The notes beneath the pieces are model-generated. The model did not search any database and had not been told where the DNA came from. It worked only from the letters and a program-made list of their open reading frames with translations. Of a DNA stretch of 64,000 nucleotides, positions 22,993 through 31,787 are shown piece by piece. This stretch comes from a virus. The stretch covers positions 1 through 64,000 of the IMG/VR virus record IMGVR_UViG_3300025889_000083, one strand, 5' to 3'. Both the position numbers and the translations under genes were made by a program. The number at the start of each line of letters is the position of its first letter. Within the stretch, counting starts at the first letter, position 1.

Positions 22993-24500
22993 TGTGCGGA
23001 TTTGTAGGAACAACTAGACATCATTTAGCTAAGCCAATGTTGGAAAAGCAGGAATTTCGTGGTCCAGACGGAATGTGGTTTTGGAAAAATGAACACCTTG
23101 CTTTAGGACATGCTTTGCTAGATATAAATGGTGAAGCACAAATACAACCTTTTCATATGTCAAATGGAGACAAATTAGTTTTCAATGGAGAAATGTATAA
23201 TAGTCCATATGCAAATGATACAAAATTTTTAGCAAGTGGACTAATGAAATATGGCTATGACTTTCTGCGTTTAAATGACTGGCATGGATCTATAGCATGG
23301 TATAAAATAAAAGAAGCAAAAGTTGTCCTTATACGAGATCATTTTGGAAGTAAACCATTATGGTATAAACATGAAGGCAAAACTTTTGAATTTGCAACTT
23401 CACTAAGAAGTTTCGAAAAGAAAGAGTTTATTGATTATTATAATCATTTTATAGTATCTTTTCAATGGATGGGAGAATTTTCACCATATAAACTAATTGA
23501 TAAAGTAGCTGCTGGACAGATTATAGAGTATGACTTTAACAAAAATCGAGTAACAAAACGAAGTTTGTGGGATGGATTTATTGTAGGAAGTAGAGGTTTT
23601 GAAACAAATATATTTAGAGGTATGCTTATTGACTCTATTGTTAAGACTGCTCGCACAAAACAAAAAGTAGGATTATTTCTTAGTGGTGGTTTTGATAGTA
23701 CAATGGTACTAAGTATTGCTAGAAAATTAGATATAGACTTAAATGTCTATACAATAAATTATGAGAAAGCACCAGGAAATCACTGGAGTCATAATTCTTT
23801 TTATGAAGAAAGTGAGCTTGCAAGAAAAACTTGTGAAGAATGGAATATACCTCTTAAGGTAGTAGAATTAAAAAGAGACGAAAGAGTTCACCTAAGTAGA
23901 TTATGGTTAAATAAAACTCATTTTCCTTGGGGAGATATGAATAGAGTAGCTCCTCGTTATTTACTTGCTAGAGCCGCTGCAGAAGATAATTGTAAAGTTA
24001 TTTTAACAGGTGATGGGGGCGATGAATTATTTAGTGGATACAATCATCATAATAAAAGATTTCAAGAAGGATATAATGAAGAATCTATGAAAAGAATGAG
24101 AGAACAAAATCCATGGTTTCCTAGTGCAGCATTTAGTCATGATGTGAAAAATAATGGACTATTTATAGACCTTCTTACTACTTGTGAACAAAATGTATTA
24201 GCAGCAGATCAAACTATCGGAATGTTCGGTATGGAATCTAGACCTTGCTTACTTACACAGAATTTTGCTAAGTTTACATTATCTATAGCAAGTAATATCA
24301 AGTTTAAACAGTGGAAAGATTTTCGTGCTGGAACAACAAAATGGTTAATGAGGCATGTTATGCGGGATTATCTACCTAAGCATATCACTCAGAGAAAAAT
24401 GAAAATGGGGTGGTCAAGTCCGTGGGATAATAACCATCCAGAAGTGCAAACCGATTGGTTAGCACAAGATATAGAATTTTTAAAAGCGATTATAAAGTGA
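22992..24500 (+). CDS. asnB: Glutamine-hydrolysing asparagine synthetase-type amidotransferase
   Basis: 502 aa, overlapping the previous TAA by one base. It starts MCGFVG, leaving the class II glutaminase nucleophile Cys2 intact. NGEMYN and RDHFGSKPLWY mark the glutaminase domain; the synthetase PP-loop LFLSGGFDSTM is near residue 230, and LTGDGGDELFSGY near 335. Cellular AsnB makes asparagine from aspartate and glutamine via aspartyl-AMP. In this cassette it could instead amidate another carboxylate. Both half-reactions look intact. Confidence 0.88.
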   Translation: MCGFVGTTRHHLAKPMLEKQEFRGPDGMWFWKNEHLALGHALLDINGEAQIQPFHMSNGDKLVFNGEMYNSPYANDTKFLASGLMKYGYDFLRLNDWHGSIAWYKIKEAKVVLIRDHFGSKPLWYKHEGKTFEFATSLRSFEKKEFIDYYNHFIVSFQWMGEFSPYKLIDKVAAGQIIEYDFNKNRVTKRSLWDGFIVGSRGFETNIFRGMLIDSIVKTARTKQKVGLFLSGGFDSTMVLSIARKLDIDLNVYTINYEKAPGNHWSHNSFYEESELARKTCEEWNIPLKVVELKRDERVHLSRLWLNKTHFPWGDMNRVAPRYLLARAAAEDNCKVILTGDGGDELFSGYNHHNKRFQEGYNEESMKRMREQNPWFPSAAFSHDVKNNGLFIDLLTTCEQNVLAADQTIGMFGMESRPCLLTQNFAKFTLSIASNIKFKQWKDFRAGTTKWLMRHVMRDYLPKHITQRKMKMGWSSPWDNNHPEVQTDWLAQDIEFLKAIIK

Positions 24501-25777
24501 AGGCAGTAATAAGTAATCGTATATACATGAATTGTGATAATCTCCTATTATCCAAAATACAGGAGGAGTTGACTTATACAATTCCTCCTCGTATGCCTTC
24601 TGATCCGCCTCAGATCATACATACTTGGAGATTTATTAAAGATGGGTTGGTGAGTATACCTATCGGAAGAATGGATTTAATCCCAGATGATTACGAAATA
24701 GTCGATAAACGAAATAATATTGAAATTGACTTTCCTGACTTTAAGTTTGATTTACGACCAAGTCAGAAGATGGTTTATGACGAGATACAAGATAACGCAA
24801 TAATTAACGCATGGGTAAGCTGGGGTAAGACTTTTACAGGTTTAGCTATCGCAGGAAAACTAAAACAAAAGACACTCATAGTTACTCATACTACCACATT
24901 AAGAAATCAGTGGGAAAAAGAAGTAAAAAAAGTCTATGGATTTACGCCTGGCAGGATAGGTAGTGGAGTATTCAATATTGATAGTCCTATCGTTGTTGGG
25001 AATATACAATCTTTATACAGAAAAATACTCGATATAAAGAAAGAGTTTGGGACAGTTATACTTGATGAAATGCATCACGTTAGCAGTCCAACATTTACAA
25101 GAATTATAGATGAATTACCATGTAAGTACAAGATTGGACTTACTGGAACACTAGAAAGAAAAGATGGACGACACGTTGTATTTCGTGATTATTTCAGTAG
25201 TAATGTAATGAAACCACCGAAAGAGAATTACATGACACCTGTTATACACGTAGTCAGATCCGATGTTCGATTTCTAGATGGTGCATTTACTCCGTGGGCA
25301 GAAAGAATTAATCATCTAGCCTACAATGAAGAATATGTAAATAGCATTGCAATAATAGCGGCGAAGTATGCTGCAGAAGGACACAAAGTTTTAGTTGTCT
25401 CTGACAGAGTTGCTTTTCTAAAAGCAGCACAAAAGCTAGTCGGAGATAACGCAGTTCACATTACTGGTGAGATGGAACACCAAGATCGTGAACAAACTAT
25501 GAAGTTAATGGAAACTTCAAAAAACATTTTATTTGGCACTCAGTCAATATTCTCAGAAGGTATTTCTTTGAATTGCTTGAGTTGTCTAATATTAGGAACT
25601 CCTATCAATAATGAGCCACTATTGACTCAGCTTATTGGTAGGGTTATTCGAGAAGAAGAAGGAAAGCAGACCCCAGTGGTCGTTGACATTCATCTTCGAG
25701 GAAAAACTGCTGCAAGGCAGGCAAGTGCCCGTATGGGTTATTATATTAAACAAGGATATAAGGTGAAAACAATATGA
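24497..25777 (+). CDS. DExH-box superfamily 2 helicase
   Basis: 426 aa from GTG 24497, in a GTGA overlap with the asnB stop; the longer TTG reading (24455) intrudes into asnB. The Q-motif-like segment is FDLRPSQKMVYDEI. Walker A is AWVSWGKTF, where the first Gly of GxxxxGKT is Ala. DEMHH is the DExH box, LTGTLERKDG motif III, ILFGTQSIFSEGISL motif V, and QLIGRVIREEEGK motif VI. It resembles UvsW/T5 D10-type phage helicases involved in recombination and branch migration. Confidence 0.88.
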   Translation: MKAVISNRIYMNCDNLLLSKIQEELTYTIPPRMPSDPPQIIHTWRFIKDGLVSIPIGRMDLIPDDYEIVDKRNNIEIDFPDFKFDLRPSQKMVYDEIQDNAIINAWVSWGKTFTGLAIAGKLKQKTLIVTHTTTLRNQWEKEVKKVYGFTPGRIGSGVFNIDSPIVVGNIQSLYRKILDIKKEFGTVILDEMHHVSSPTFTRIIDELPCKYKIGLTGTLERKDGRHVVFRDYFSSNVMKPPKENYMTPVIHVVRSDVRFLDGAFTPWAERINHLAYNEEYVNSIAIIAAKYAAEGHKVLVVSDRVAFLKAAQKLVGDNAVHITGEMEHQDREQTMKLMETSKNILFGTQSIFSEGISLNCLSCLILGTPINNEPLLTQLIGRVIREEEGKQTPVVVDIHLRGKTAARQASARMGYYIKQGYKVKTI

Positions 25778-26670
25778 CACAAAAGCAAATTCAATTAAAT
25801 CTCGAAGAAATGAGAAAGATGAAAGTATTTGTAGGAACTCCTATGTATGGTGGTATGTGCCACGGTATGTATACTAAGTCCCTAATGGACACAGTTGCAT
25901 TAGGTATGCAATATGGAGTACCAATTCAGATATATTATCTATTCAATGAGAGTTTGATTACTCGAGCAAGAAATTATGTTGTTGCAAATTTTCTGAAATC
26001 AGATGCTACTCACCTCTTGTTTATTGATAGTGATATATCTTGGAAAGCACTTGATCTTATGTATATGCTACATGTAGCTACAGAAAGACCTGATATCGAA
26101 ATACTTACTGCTCTTTACCCAAAGAAAACTATAGCATGGGAGAAAGTTCTCCTAGGTGCTAAGTCTGGTAAGTATGATGACGATCCTCGAGGTCTAGAAA
26201 AGCTAGCAGGAGATATGGTATTTAACCCAGACCCTAACGCATACCCCGACGGGAGAGCACCAATCTTTGAACCTGTAAAGATTAAAGAAGCAGGTACAGG
26301 ATTTATGCTTATACATAGAAATGTTTTCACCAAGTATGCAGAAGCTTACCCTGAATATTTATACACACCAGATCACTTAAGAGAAGGTGAGTTTGAAAGA
26401 GGAGAAAAAATAATGGCATACTTTGATTGCATTATCAATGAACAGAACAGATATCTTTCCGAAGATTACATGTTCTGTCAAAACTGTACAAAGATTGGCA
26501 TAGATATTTGGACTCTACCTCATATTGAATTGATGCACACAGGTAGTTATGTGTTCCAAGGCAACTTGATAAACATGGCACAACTTGACATTCATCCAAC
26601 AATACAGCCTGAGTACTCTGATAAATTAGCTCAGAAGGCTGCAGAAAAGGCAGAGAAAAATAATTCTTGA
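25774..26670 (+). CDS. Glycosyltransferase (GT-A, family 2/ANP1-like)
   Basis: 298 aa, starting in an ATGA overlap with the helicase stop. KVFVGTPMYGGMCH opens the nucleotide-binding fold, HLLFIDSDISWKALDLMYM near residue 80 holds the DxD metal site, and ILTALYPKK and EAGTGFMLIHRNVF are the acceptor-side strands seen in phage glycosyltransferases of this type. A lone Cys-x-x-Cys (FCQNC) lies near 232. It could glucosylate modified DNA bases or phage/host surface structures. Its TGA stop (26668-26670) sits inside the -35 box of promoter P6. Confidence 0.75.
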   Translation: MTQKQIQLNLEEMRKMKVFVGTPMYGGMCHGMYTKSLMDTVALGMQYGVPIQIYYLFNESLITRARNYVVANFLKSDATHLLFIDSDISWKALDLMYMLHVATERPDIEILTALYPKKTIAWEKVLLGAKSGKYDDDPRGLEKLAGDMVFNPDPNAYPDGRAPIFEPVKIKEAGTGFMLIHRNVFTKYAEAYPEYLYTPDHLREGEFERGEKIMAYFDCIINEQNRYLSEDYMFCQNCTKIGIDIWTLPHIELMHTGSYVFQGNLINMAQLDIHPTIQPEYSDKLAQKAAEKAEKNNS

Positions 26671-26695
26671 CAACAACTTAAAATCTTGTTATAAT
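26658..26695 (+). promoter_or_regulatory. Sigma70-type promoter P6
   Basis: AAATAATTC element, TTGACA at 26667-26672 (containing the upstream TGA stop), 17 bp spacer, TATAAT at 26690-26695. The next ATG at 26698 is only 3 bp after the -10 box, upstream of the expected transcription start near 26702. Confidence 0.88.
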
Positions 26696-26697
26696 AT

Positions 26698-27093
26698 ATG
26701 ATATTTTACGACTGGGACAAAATACTAAAAGTAAGCAACGGTAAGGTTTGTGACATACTCACGATACTTCGCATTGTAACTTACAAATTGTACCCTAAGA
26801 ACTATGCTGATAAGACTTTCAAGTTTTACCAGCACAAGTATGGTGGTAACTCTTTTCTGCTTAATGCAGAGGAGTTGCTTACCACTGGTCGAACATATAG
26901 TGATAAAGAGGTTGCAGAGTATGCAGGTGTCGCTTCTTATCGCAACTATTATCATTATAGACAAACTGGAGACACCACACTAGACCTCAGGCACTTACCA
27001 GTGAATGAGAACATAATAACTAATAATAGACTGCTCAACATAGAGAATAACAAAATTTACTTTATGTTTGAGGAGACACACAAGGAGAAATAA
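26698..27093 (+). CDS. Conserved phage protein of unknown function
   Basis: 131 aa. It opens MIFYDWDKILKVSNGKVCDI and continues with basic helices, then NSFLLNAEELLTTGRTYSDK. I recall similar FYDWD-start proteins near replication genes of marine phages, function unknown. The start is unusual: promoter P6 would begin transcription inside or after codon 2, so this ATG can be used only on read-through transcripts unless initiation occurs very close to the -10. An internal TTG at 26788 is an alternative start for the P6 message. It ends directly before the SSB gene. Confidence 0.65.
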   Translation: MIFYDWDKILKVSNGKVCDILTILRIVTYKLYPKNYADKTFKFYQHKYGGNSFLLNAEELLTTGRTYSDKEVAEYAGVASYRNYYHYRQTGDTTLDLRHLPVNENIITNNRLLNIENNKIYFMFEETHKEK

Positions 27094-27723
27094 ATGGCAA
27101 TATCATTCGGGCAGACCAAAGGTTCTGCACAGAAAGAAAAAATCGAAACATATAATTACGGTTCCAAAGAGAATCACACAGTAAGATTAGTAGGTGATCT
27201 ACTTCCTAGATATATCTACTGGATCAAAGGTGAAAACGGCAAAAATATTCCTATGGAATGTTTATCTTTTGACAGAAAGACTGAAACTTTCAACAACAAA
27301 GAGCCAGATCACGTCAAAACTTTCTACCCAGACTTAAAATGCGGATGGGCATACGCTGTCCAGTGTATCGATTTGTCTGATGGAACATTAAAAGTTCTTA
27401 ACTTAAAAAGAAAGTTATTTGATCAAATCTTAGTCGCCATGGAAGACTTAGGCGATCCAACAAATCCTGAAACAGGATGGGACATTGTTTTCCAAAGAAA
27501 GAAAACTGGACCACAGGTATTCAATGTTGAATACAATCTTCAAGTGCTTAAGTGCAAACCAAGAGCATTAACTGAAGAAGAAGTGGCTCTAACTGCTGGA
27601 CTTAAGTCTATGGATGATGTTCTTCCTAGACCTACAGCAGATGCTCAAATGGAGCTTCTTAAGAGACTACAGGGCGGCGGATCTGTAGATGAGGATATTT
27701 CTGACGAGTTCGATATAGAATGA
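27094..27723 (+). CDS. gp32-like single-stranded DNA-binding protein
   Basis: 209 aa with AAGGAGA 6 bp upstream. The core has VRLVGDLLPRYIYWI, MECLSFDRKTETFN, WAYAVQCIDLSDGTLKVLNL and DLGDPTNPETGWDIVF, an arrangement I recognise from phage gp32-type SSB proteins. The C-terminal tail (VDEDISDEFDIE) is strongly acidic, as needed to recruit replication partners. Predicted to coat ssDNA during replication and recombination together with helicase, PolA and SbcCD. Confidence 0.78.
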   Translation: MAISFGQTKGSAQKEKIETYNYGSKENHTVRLVGDLLPRYIYWIKGENGKNIPMECLSFDRKTETFNNKEPDHVKTFYPDLKCGWAYAVQCIDLSDGTLKVLNLKRKLFDQILVAMEDLGDPTNPETGWDIVFQRKKTGPQVFNVEYNLQVLKCKPRALTEEEVALTAGLKSMDDVLPRPTADAQMELLKRLQGGGSVDEDISDEFDIE

Positions 27724-28724
27724 TCCTATTTACCGCAGATTGGCATATCAAGTTAGGTCAAAAGAATGTACCTGTTAGTTGGGCTTGTGCTCGCTATCAA
27801 ATGTTCTTTGACCAACTAGTTGCCTTAGAAAATAAATTCGATTTGCACATCATTGGTGGGGACTTGTTTGATCGAGTCCCATCAATGGATGAGCTTACTC
27901 TTTACTTCGATTTTGTAAAGAGAGTGGGAAAGAGAACTATCATTTATGATGGTAATCACGAAGCCACTAAGAAAAATAAAACTTTCTTCTCAAATTTAAA
28001 AAGAGTTACTAGCGAACTTAATCCACTTGTCGCAGTAGTGGATGAAGCTGTGGGAGACTTTAGTAACTGGGGCTACCTTCCTTCTGAAGAATTGCATGAA
28101 AGTGCAGGAGACTTTAAATGGGGTATTCTTCCTTATGCGGGCTTGCATAAAAAAGATGCGATTGAGAAAATGAATTGCGAAGTTTTATTTACACATGTAA
28201 GAGGAGAAATCCCACCACATGTTACACCAGAAGTAGACTTAGAAAGATTTGATAAGTTTAAGTTGGTTTTTGCAGGAGATCTACATGCTCACGAGAATAC
28301 TCAAAGAAATATTGTGTATCCTGGCTCACCAATGACAACTTCTTTTCATAGAAATAAAGTCAAAACTGGTTATTTATTAATTGATGATGATGACTGGAGT
28401 TGGACTTGGCACGAGTTTCACCTTCCCCAACTAATTCGTAAAACAGTTGATGATCCTGACCTTATGGTACAAACAGATTACGATCATACTATATATGAAT
28501 TAGAAGGAGATGTCGCAGACCTATCCAAAGTAAAGAACTCCGAACTGCTTGATAAAAAAGTTGTAAAACGAGAAGTTGAAGCAACTCTTAATCTTAGCAG
28601 TGAAATGTCAATTAGTGATGAATTGTATGTGTATCTACAACAGATACTCAAACTTGATGATGAAAAAACTAAAAAAATAATGGGAGTCTTTAATGATTAT
28701 TCTACAGAAGTTAGCGTGGGATAA
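27720..28724 (+). CDS. SbcD/gp47-type nuclease subunit (calcineurin-like phosphoesterase)
   Basis: 334 aa, starting in an ATGA overlap with the SSB stop. The metallophosphoesterase motifs are in order: LFTADWHIKLG (D-x-H) at about residue 3, IIGGDLFDRVP (GDxxD) near 45, YDGNHEAT (GNHE) near 80, LFTHVRGE near 156, and VFAGDLHAHEN (GDxHxH) near 182. Pairs with the ATPase encoded next, in the Mre11-Rad50-like complex that resects DNA ends and processes recombination intermediates. The genes overlap by 32 bp. Confidence 0.92.
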   Translation: MILFTADWHIKLGQKNVPVSWACARYQMFFDQLVALENKFDLHIIGGDLFDRVPSMDELTLYFDFVKRVGKRTIIYDGNHEATKKNKTFFSNLKRVTSELNPLVAVVDEAVGDFSNWGYLPSEELHESAGDFKWGILPYAGLHKKDAIEKMNCEVLFTHVRGEIPPHVTPEVDLERFDKFKLVFAGDLHAHENTQRNIVYPGSPMTTSFHRNKVKTGYLLIDDDDWSWTWHEFHLPQLIRKTVDDPDLMVQTDYDHTIYELEGDVADLSKVKNSELLDKKVVKREVEATLNLSSEMSISDELYVYLQQILKLDDEKTKKIMGVFNDYSTEVSVG

Positions 28725-30507
28725 CTGCTTTTCCTATGGGAAAGGCAACGAGATAGATTTTACTAAGTCTACTCTCACTCAATTAGTTGGAACAAACGGT
28801 GTAGGAAAGAGTTCAATACCTCTTATCCTCGAAGAAATTTTATTCAATAAGAATAGTAAAAATGTTAAAAAAGCAGACATTGCAAACCGTTATATTAATA
28901 ATGGTTACACTATTACTCTTTGGTTTACAGTTGACAGCGACGAATACTGTATCGCAGTTGATCGAAAGTCAACTCTTAAATGTAAGCTAACAAAGAATGG
29001 TGAAGATATAAGTTCTCATACAGCGTCAAATACTTATAAGACGCTAGGGGATATCTTGGGCATTGACTTTAAGACATTTACTCAGTTAGTGTATCAAAAT
29101 ACTAACGCATCGTTGCAGTTTCTTACAGCAACCGATACTAACCGTAAAAAGTTCCTAATTGATTTACTAAAACTTGACGACTATGTGTTGTTCTTTGAGA
29201 CATTTAAAGAGGCAGTACGTGTTACTTCTCTTGACATTGCCAAGTTAGACGCAAAAAGTCAAACCTTAGTAAAATGGTTAAATGATAATAAATTGGAAAA
29301 TACAGATGTCCTACCCATGTTGGAGCTACCATCTGGGTCGGAAGAGGATCAGAAAACTTTAAGTATTTTACAGGCGGAATTTGAAAATATTTCAAATACG
29401 AATAAAAAAATAAATACTAATAATTCTCTGAAAGAGCAGTTAAAATCAATAGACATTGATAAGATGAAAAAAGCTATTGAGCTTTATCCTACAGAAGTAG
29501 ACACTTCTCCTTTAAGTTCTGAATTGGGAGAAACTAGATATCAACTTTCAGAAAATCAGAGAAAGTTACAAGAGTGGACAGACATTGGAGAAACTCCTCA
29601 GTGTCCAACTTGTAGACAAGATATCAATATGGAACTTGTTGGTGAAAAATGTGACTTCTATGTAATAGAGGTAGGCAAAATTGCTGGAAAGTTAGACAAA
29701 CTAAAAGAAAAGCTAGAGGAACAAGATTATGCAAATAAGGTACATAGGACGGCAGCCAAAAGGATACAAGAGTGGGAAAGTCTCTTCAGGAGCATTGACA
29801 CTCAACTCCCAACTACAGTCATCAATAAAGACGACTTGGAAGGACAGATTCAAGAGCTTCGCTCAAAGATTGCCGCTGTTAGGTCGAGTATTCAAGAGGT
29901 AAGTGATGAAAACAACAGACGGACTTCTCACAATACACGACTTAGTATCATACAAGAGCAAACAGCGAGCTTTGAGACAGAGTTGGAAGAAATTACTGAC
30001 GGACTCAGCAAATGTGAAGATGTACTATCAACACTTGAAATTCTTAAAAAGGCTTTTAGTACTAATGGACTTCTCGCATACAAAATTGAAAGTCTAGTTA
30101 AAGAATTAGAATCTTTAACAAACGACTATCTTGCAGAGTTCAGTGATGGTAGATTTGCGATCAACTTTGTAGTAGAGAATGATAAATTGAATGTAGAAGT
30201 ATCAGATAATGGTAAAATTATTGATATACTTGCACTCAGTAGTGGTGAATTAGCTAGAGTAAATATTGCTACGCTAGTTGCCATAAGGAAATTGATGAGT
30301 TCAATTTCTCGTTCTCAAATAAACGTTCTTTTCCTAGACGAAGTAAATCAAGCACTTGATGAAACTGGAAAAGAAAAGGTGGTAGAGGTATTATTAAAAG
30401 AGGACAGTCTGAATACTTATATGGTATCTCATGGCTGGACTCATCCTCTGCTAGAAAAAATAGAAATAATAAAAGAGGATAACATAAGTAGATTAGATGC
30501 CGAATAA
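28693..30507 (+). CDS. SbcC/gp46-type ATPase subunit (Rad50-like)
   Basis: 604 aa. Walker A LVGTNGVGKSS lies near residue 32, and the coiled-coil arms flank a zinc hook CPTCRQDI near residue 303. The ABC signature is ILALSSGELARVNIA near 515 and Walker B INVLFLDEVNQALD near 545, with a D-loop; the switch His is in YMVSHGWTH. The arms are shorter than in bacterial SbcC, as usual for phages. It acts with the nuclease subunit encoded immediately upstream. Confidence 0.93.
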   Translation: MIILQKLAWDNCFSYGKGNEIDFTKSTLTQLVGTNGVGKSSIPLILEEILFNKNSKNVKKADIANRYINNGYTITLWFTVDSDEYCIAVDRKSTLKCKLTKNGEDISSHTASNTYKTLGDILGIDFKTFTQLVYQNTNASLQFLTATDTNRKKFLIDLLKLDDYVLFFETFKEAVRVTSLDIAKLDAKSQTLVKWLNDNKLENTDVLPMLELPSGSEEDQKTLSILQAEFENISNTNKKINTNNSLKEQLKSIDIDKMKKAIELYPTEVDTSPLSSELGETRYQLSENQRKLQEWTDIGETPQCPTCRQDINMELVGEKCDFYVIEVGKIAGKLDKLKEKLEEQDYANKVHRTAAKRIQEWESLFRSIDTQLPTTVINKDDLEGQIQELRSKIAAVRSSIQEVSDENNRRTSHNTRLSIIQEQTASFETELEEITDGLSKCEDVLSTLEILKKAFSTNGLLAYKIESLVKELESLTNDYLAEFSDGRFAINFVVENDKLNVEVSDNGKIIDILALSSGELARVNIATLVAIRKLMSSISRSQINVLFLDEVNQALDETGKEKVVEVLLKEDSLNTYMVSHGWTHPLLEKIEIIKEDNISRLDAE

Positions 30508-30991
30508 TAGAAGCAGAAGAAAAGGTAACGCTTTCGAAAAAAACGTTAAGAAAATTCTCGATGCGGCAACTGGGTTAGACTTTGAGTTTACACCTGGCAG
30601 TGGCTCAGGAAAAATAAAAGGAGATTTATATCTCGAACATAAAGTAAATGTGTATTGTATAGAGTGCAAACACTATAAAAGCATTGACTTTAATGAAAAA
30701 ATGTTCACACAAAAAAGTAATACTTTTGTAAAGTGGTGGACTAAATTAGTAGAGCAGGCAGCGGGTATGAATTTAAACCCACTGCTAATTTTTAAACAAA
30801 ACCATGGACAGATCTTTGTAGCAACACACAAAGTTCCAGTCAACTGTGATTATATGTATATAAGTTGGTTGGATTGCTATGTTACATTTTTACACAAGTG
30901 GTTAGAATATAAGGAGCTAGTGTTCGACAATGGCGATATCGTTTACCAACCATGGGAAACCGATTCCGAACGGCAACCTCTTAATAGTTGA
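30497..30991 (+). CDS. PD-(D/E)XK nuclease, Hjc/Holliday-junction-resolvase-like
   Basis: 164 aa, overlapping gp46 by 11 bp. RRKGNAFEKNVKKILDAATG is the N-terminal helix with conserved Lys/Glu. GSGSGKIKGDLYLEHKVNVY followed by CIECKHYKSI supplies the GD...hExK catalytic set (Asp in KGDL, Glu and Lys in ECKH). This matches archaeal Hjc-type resolvases and VRR-like phage nucleases. Probable role: cleavage of branched recombination or replication intermediates before packaging. Confidence 0.75.
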   Translation: MPNNRSRRKGNAFEKNVKKILDAATGLDFEFTPGSGSGKIKGDLYLEHKVNVYCIECKHYKSIDFNEKMFTQKSNTFVKWWTKLVEQAAGMNLNPLLIFKQNHGQIFVATHKVPVNCDYMYISWLDCYVTFLHKWLEYKELVFDNGDIVYQPWETDSERQPLNS

Positions 30992-31787
30992 CGGTCTAAA
31001 CCTAGCGTTTAGATGGAAACATCAAGGCAACCTCGACTTCGAGCATGATTATGTAAGAACAGTTAAGTCTCTTGCAAAATCTTATGATTGCGGAGAAGTC
31101 GTGGTATTAGGTGACGGTGGTAGCACCTATCGGAAAGAACTCTACCCCGAATATAAACAAAACAGAAAAGATAGATACGCAGAACAAACTCCTGAAGAAG
31201 AAGCAGAGTTTCTTGAGTTCTTACAAGAGTTTGGTGTAACTATGAATAAGTGTAAGTATGAAGGCTTCCTAACTCTTAAATATCAAGGAGTTGAAGCTGA
31301 TGATATAGCAGCACTTATATGTCAGAATAGAGAAAATCTAGGTATAGAAAATATTTGGCTAATCTCTTCTGATAAAGACTGGGATTTACTAGTCGATGAG
31401 AACATATCACGGTTCTCAACCGTAACAAGAAAAGAAACAACAGTACACAACTGGGATGAACATTATGACTTTGATCCTTCGTATTATTTGACTTTCAAAT
31501 GTCTTACAGGAGATAAAGGAGATAATGTACCAGGTGTAGCAGGAATTGGTCCTAAGCGTGCTACTCAAATGATTGAGCAGTATGGTGATATTTTTGATAT
31601 CATGGCAAGTCTACCTATTGATGGTAGGTACAAGTACATACAGAACTTAAATGAGTTTGGAAGTGATGCACTTGAACTTAATATCAAGTTAATGGACTTA
31701 TCATTTGATACTGAAAAAGCAGTACTAGGACATGGACAAGAAATTATAGGATTGGTGGAAAATTATGTCAGTGAAGATAGACTATAG
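30930..31787 (+). CDS. 5'-3' exonuclease / flap endonuclease (PIN plus H3TH)
   Basis: 285 aa, overlapping the nuclease gene by 62 bp. LLIVDGLNLAFRW holds the first metal-binding Asp, YPEYKQNRKDRY is the helical clamp, GVEADDIAALIC and WLISSDKDWDLLVDE carry acidic catalytic residues, and CLTGDKGDNVPGVAGIGPKR is the helix-3-turn-helix with its two Asp. This is the domain missing from the PolA at 15911-18175, so the phage encodes Pol I function on two separate genes. Likely removes RNA primers and flaps. Confidence 0.9.
   Translation: MAISFTNHGKPIPNGNLLIVDGLNLAFRWKHQGNLDFEHDYVRTVKSLAKSYDCGEVVVLGDGGSTYRKELYPEYKQNRKDRYAEQTPEEEAEFLEFLQEFGVTMNKCKYEGFLTLKYQGVEADDIAALICQNRENLGIENIWLISSDKDWDLLVDENISRFSTVTRKETTVHNWDEHYDFDPSYYLTFKCLTGDKGDNVPGVAGIGPKRATQMIEQYGDIFDIMASLPIDGRYKYIQNLNEFGSDALELNIKLMDLSFDTEKAVLGHGQEIIGLVENYVSEDRL

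Noticed and set aside
19605-24500. A queuosine/7-deazaguanine DNA modification pathway
   Set aside because: Only a QueC-like protein with an altered PP-loop is present; the radical SAM protein is of SPASM type, not QueE, and no FolE, QueD or DpdA is seen.
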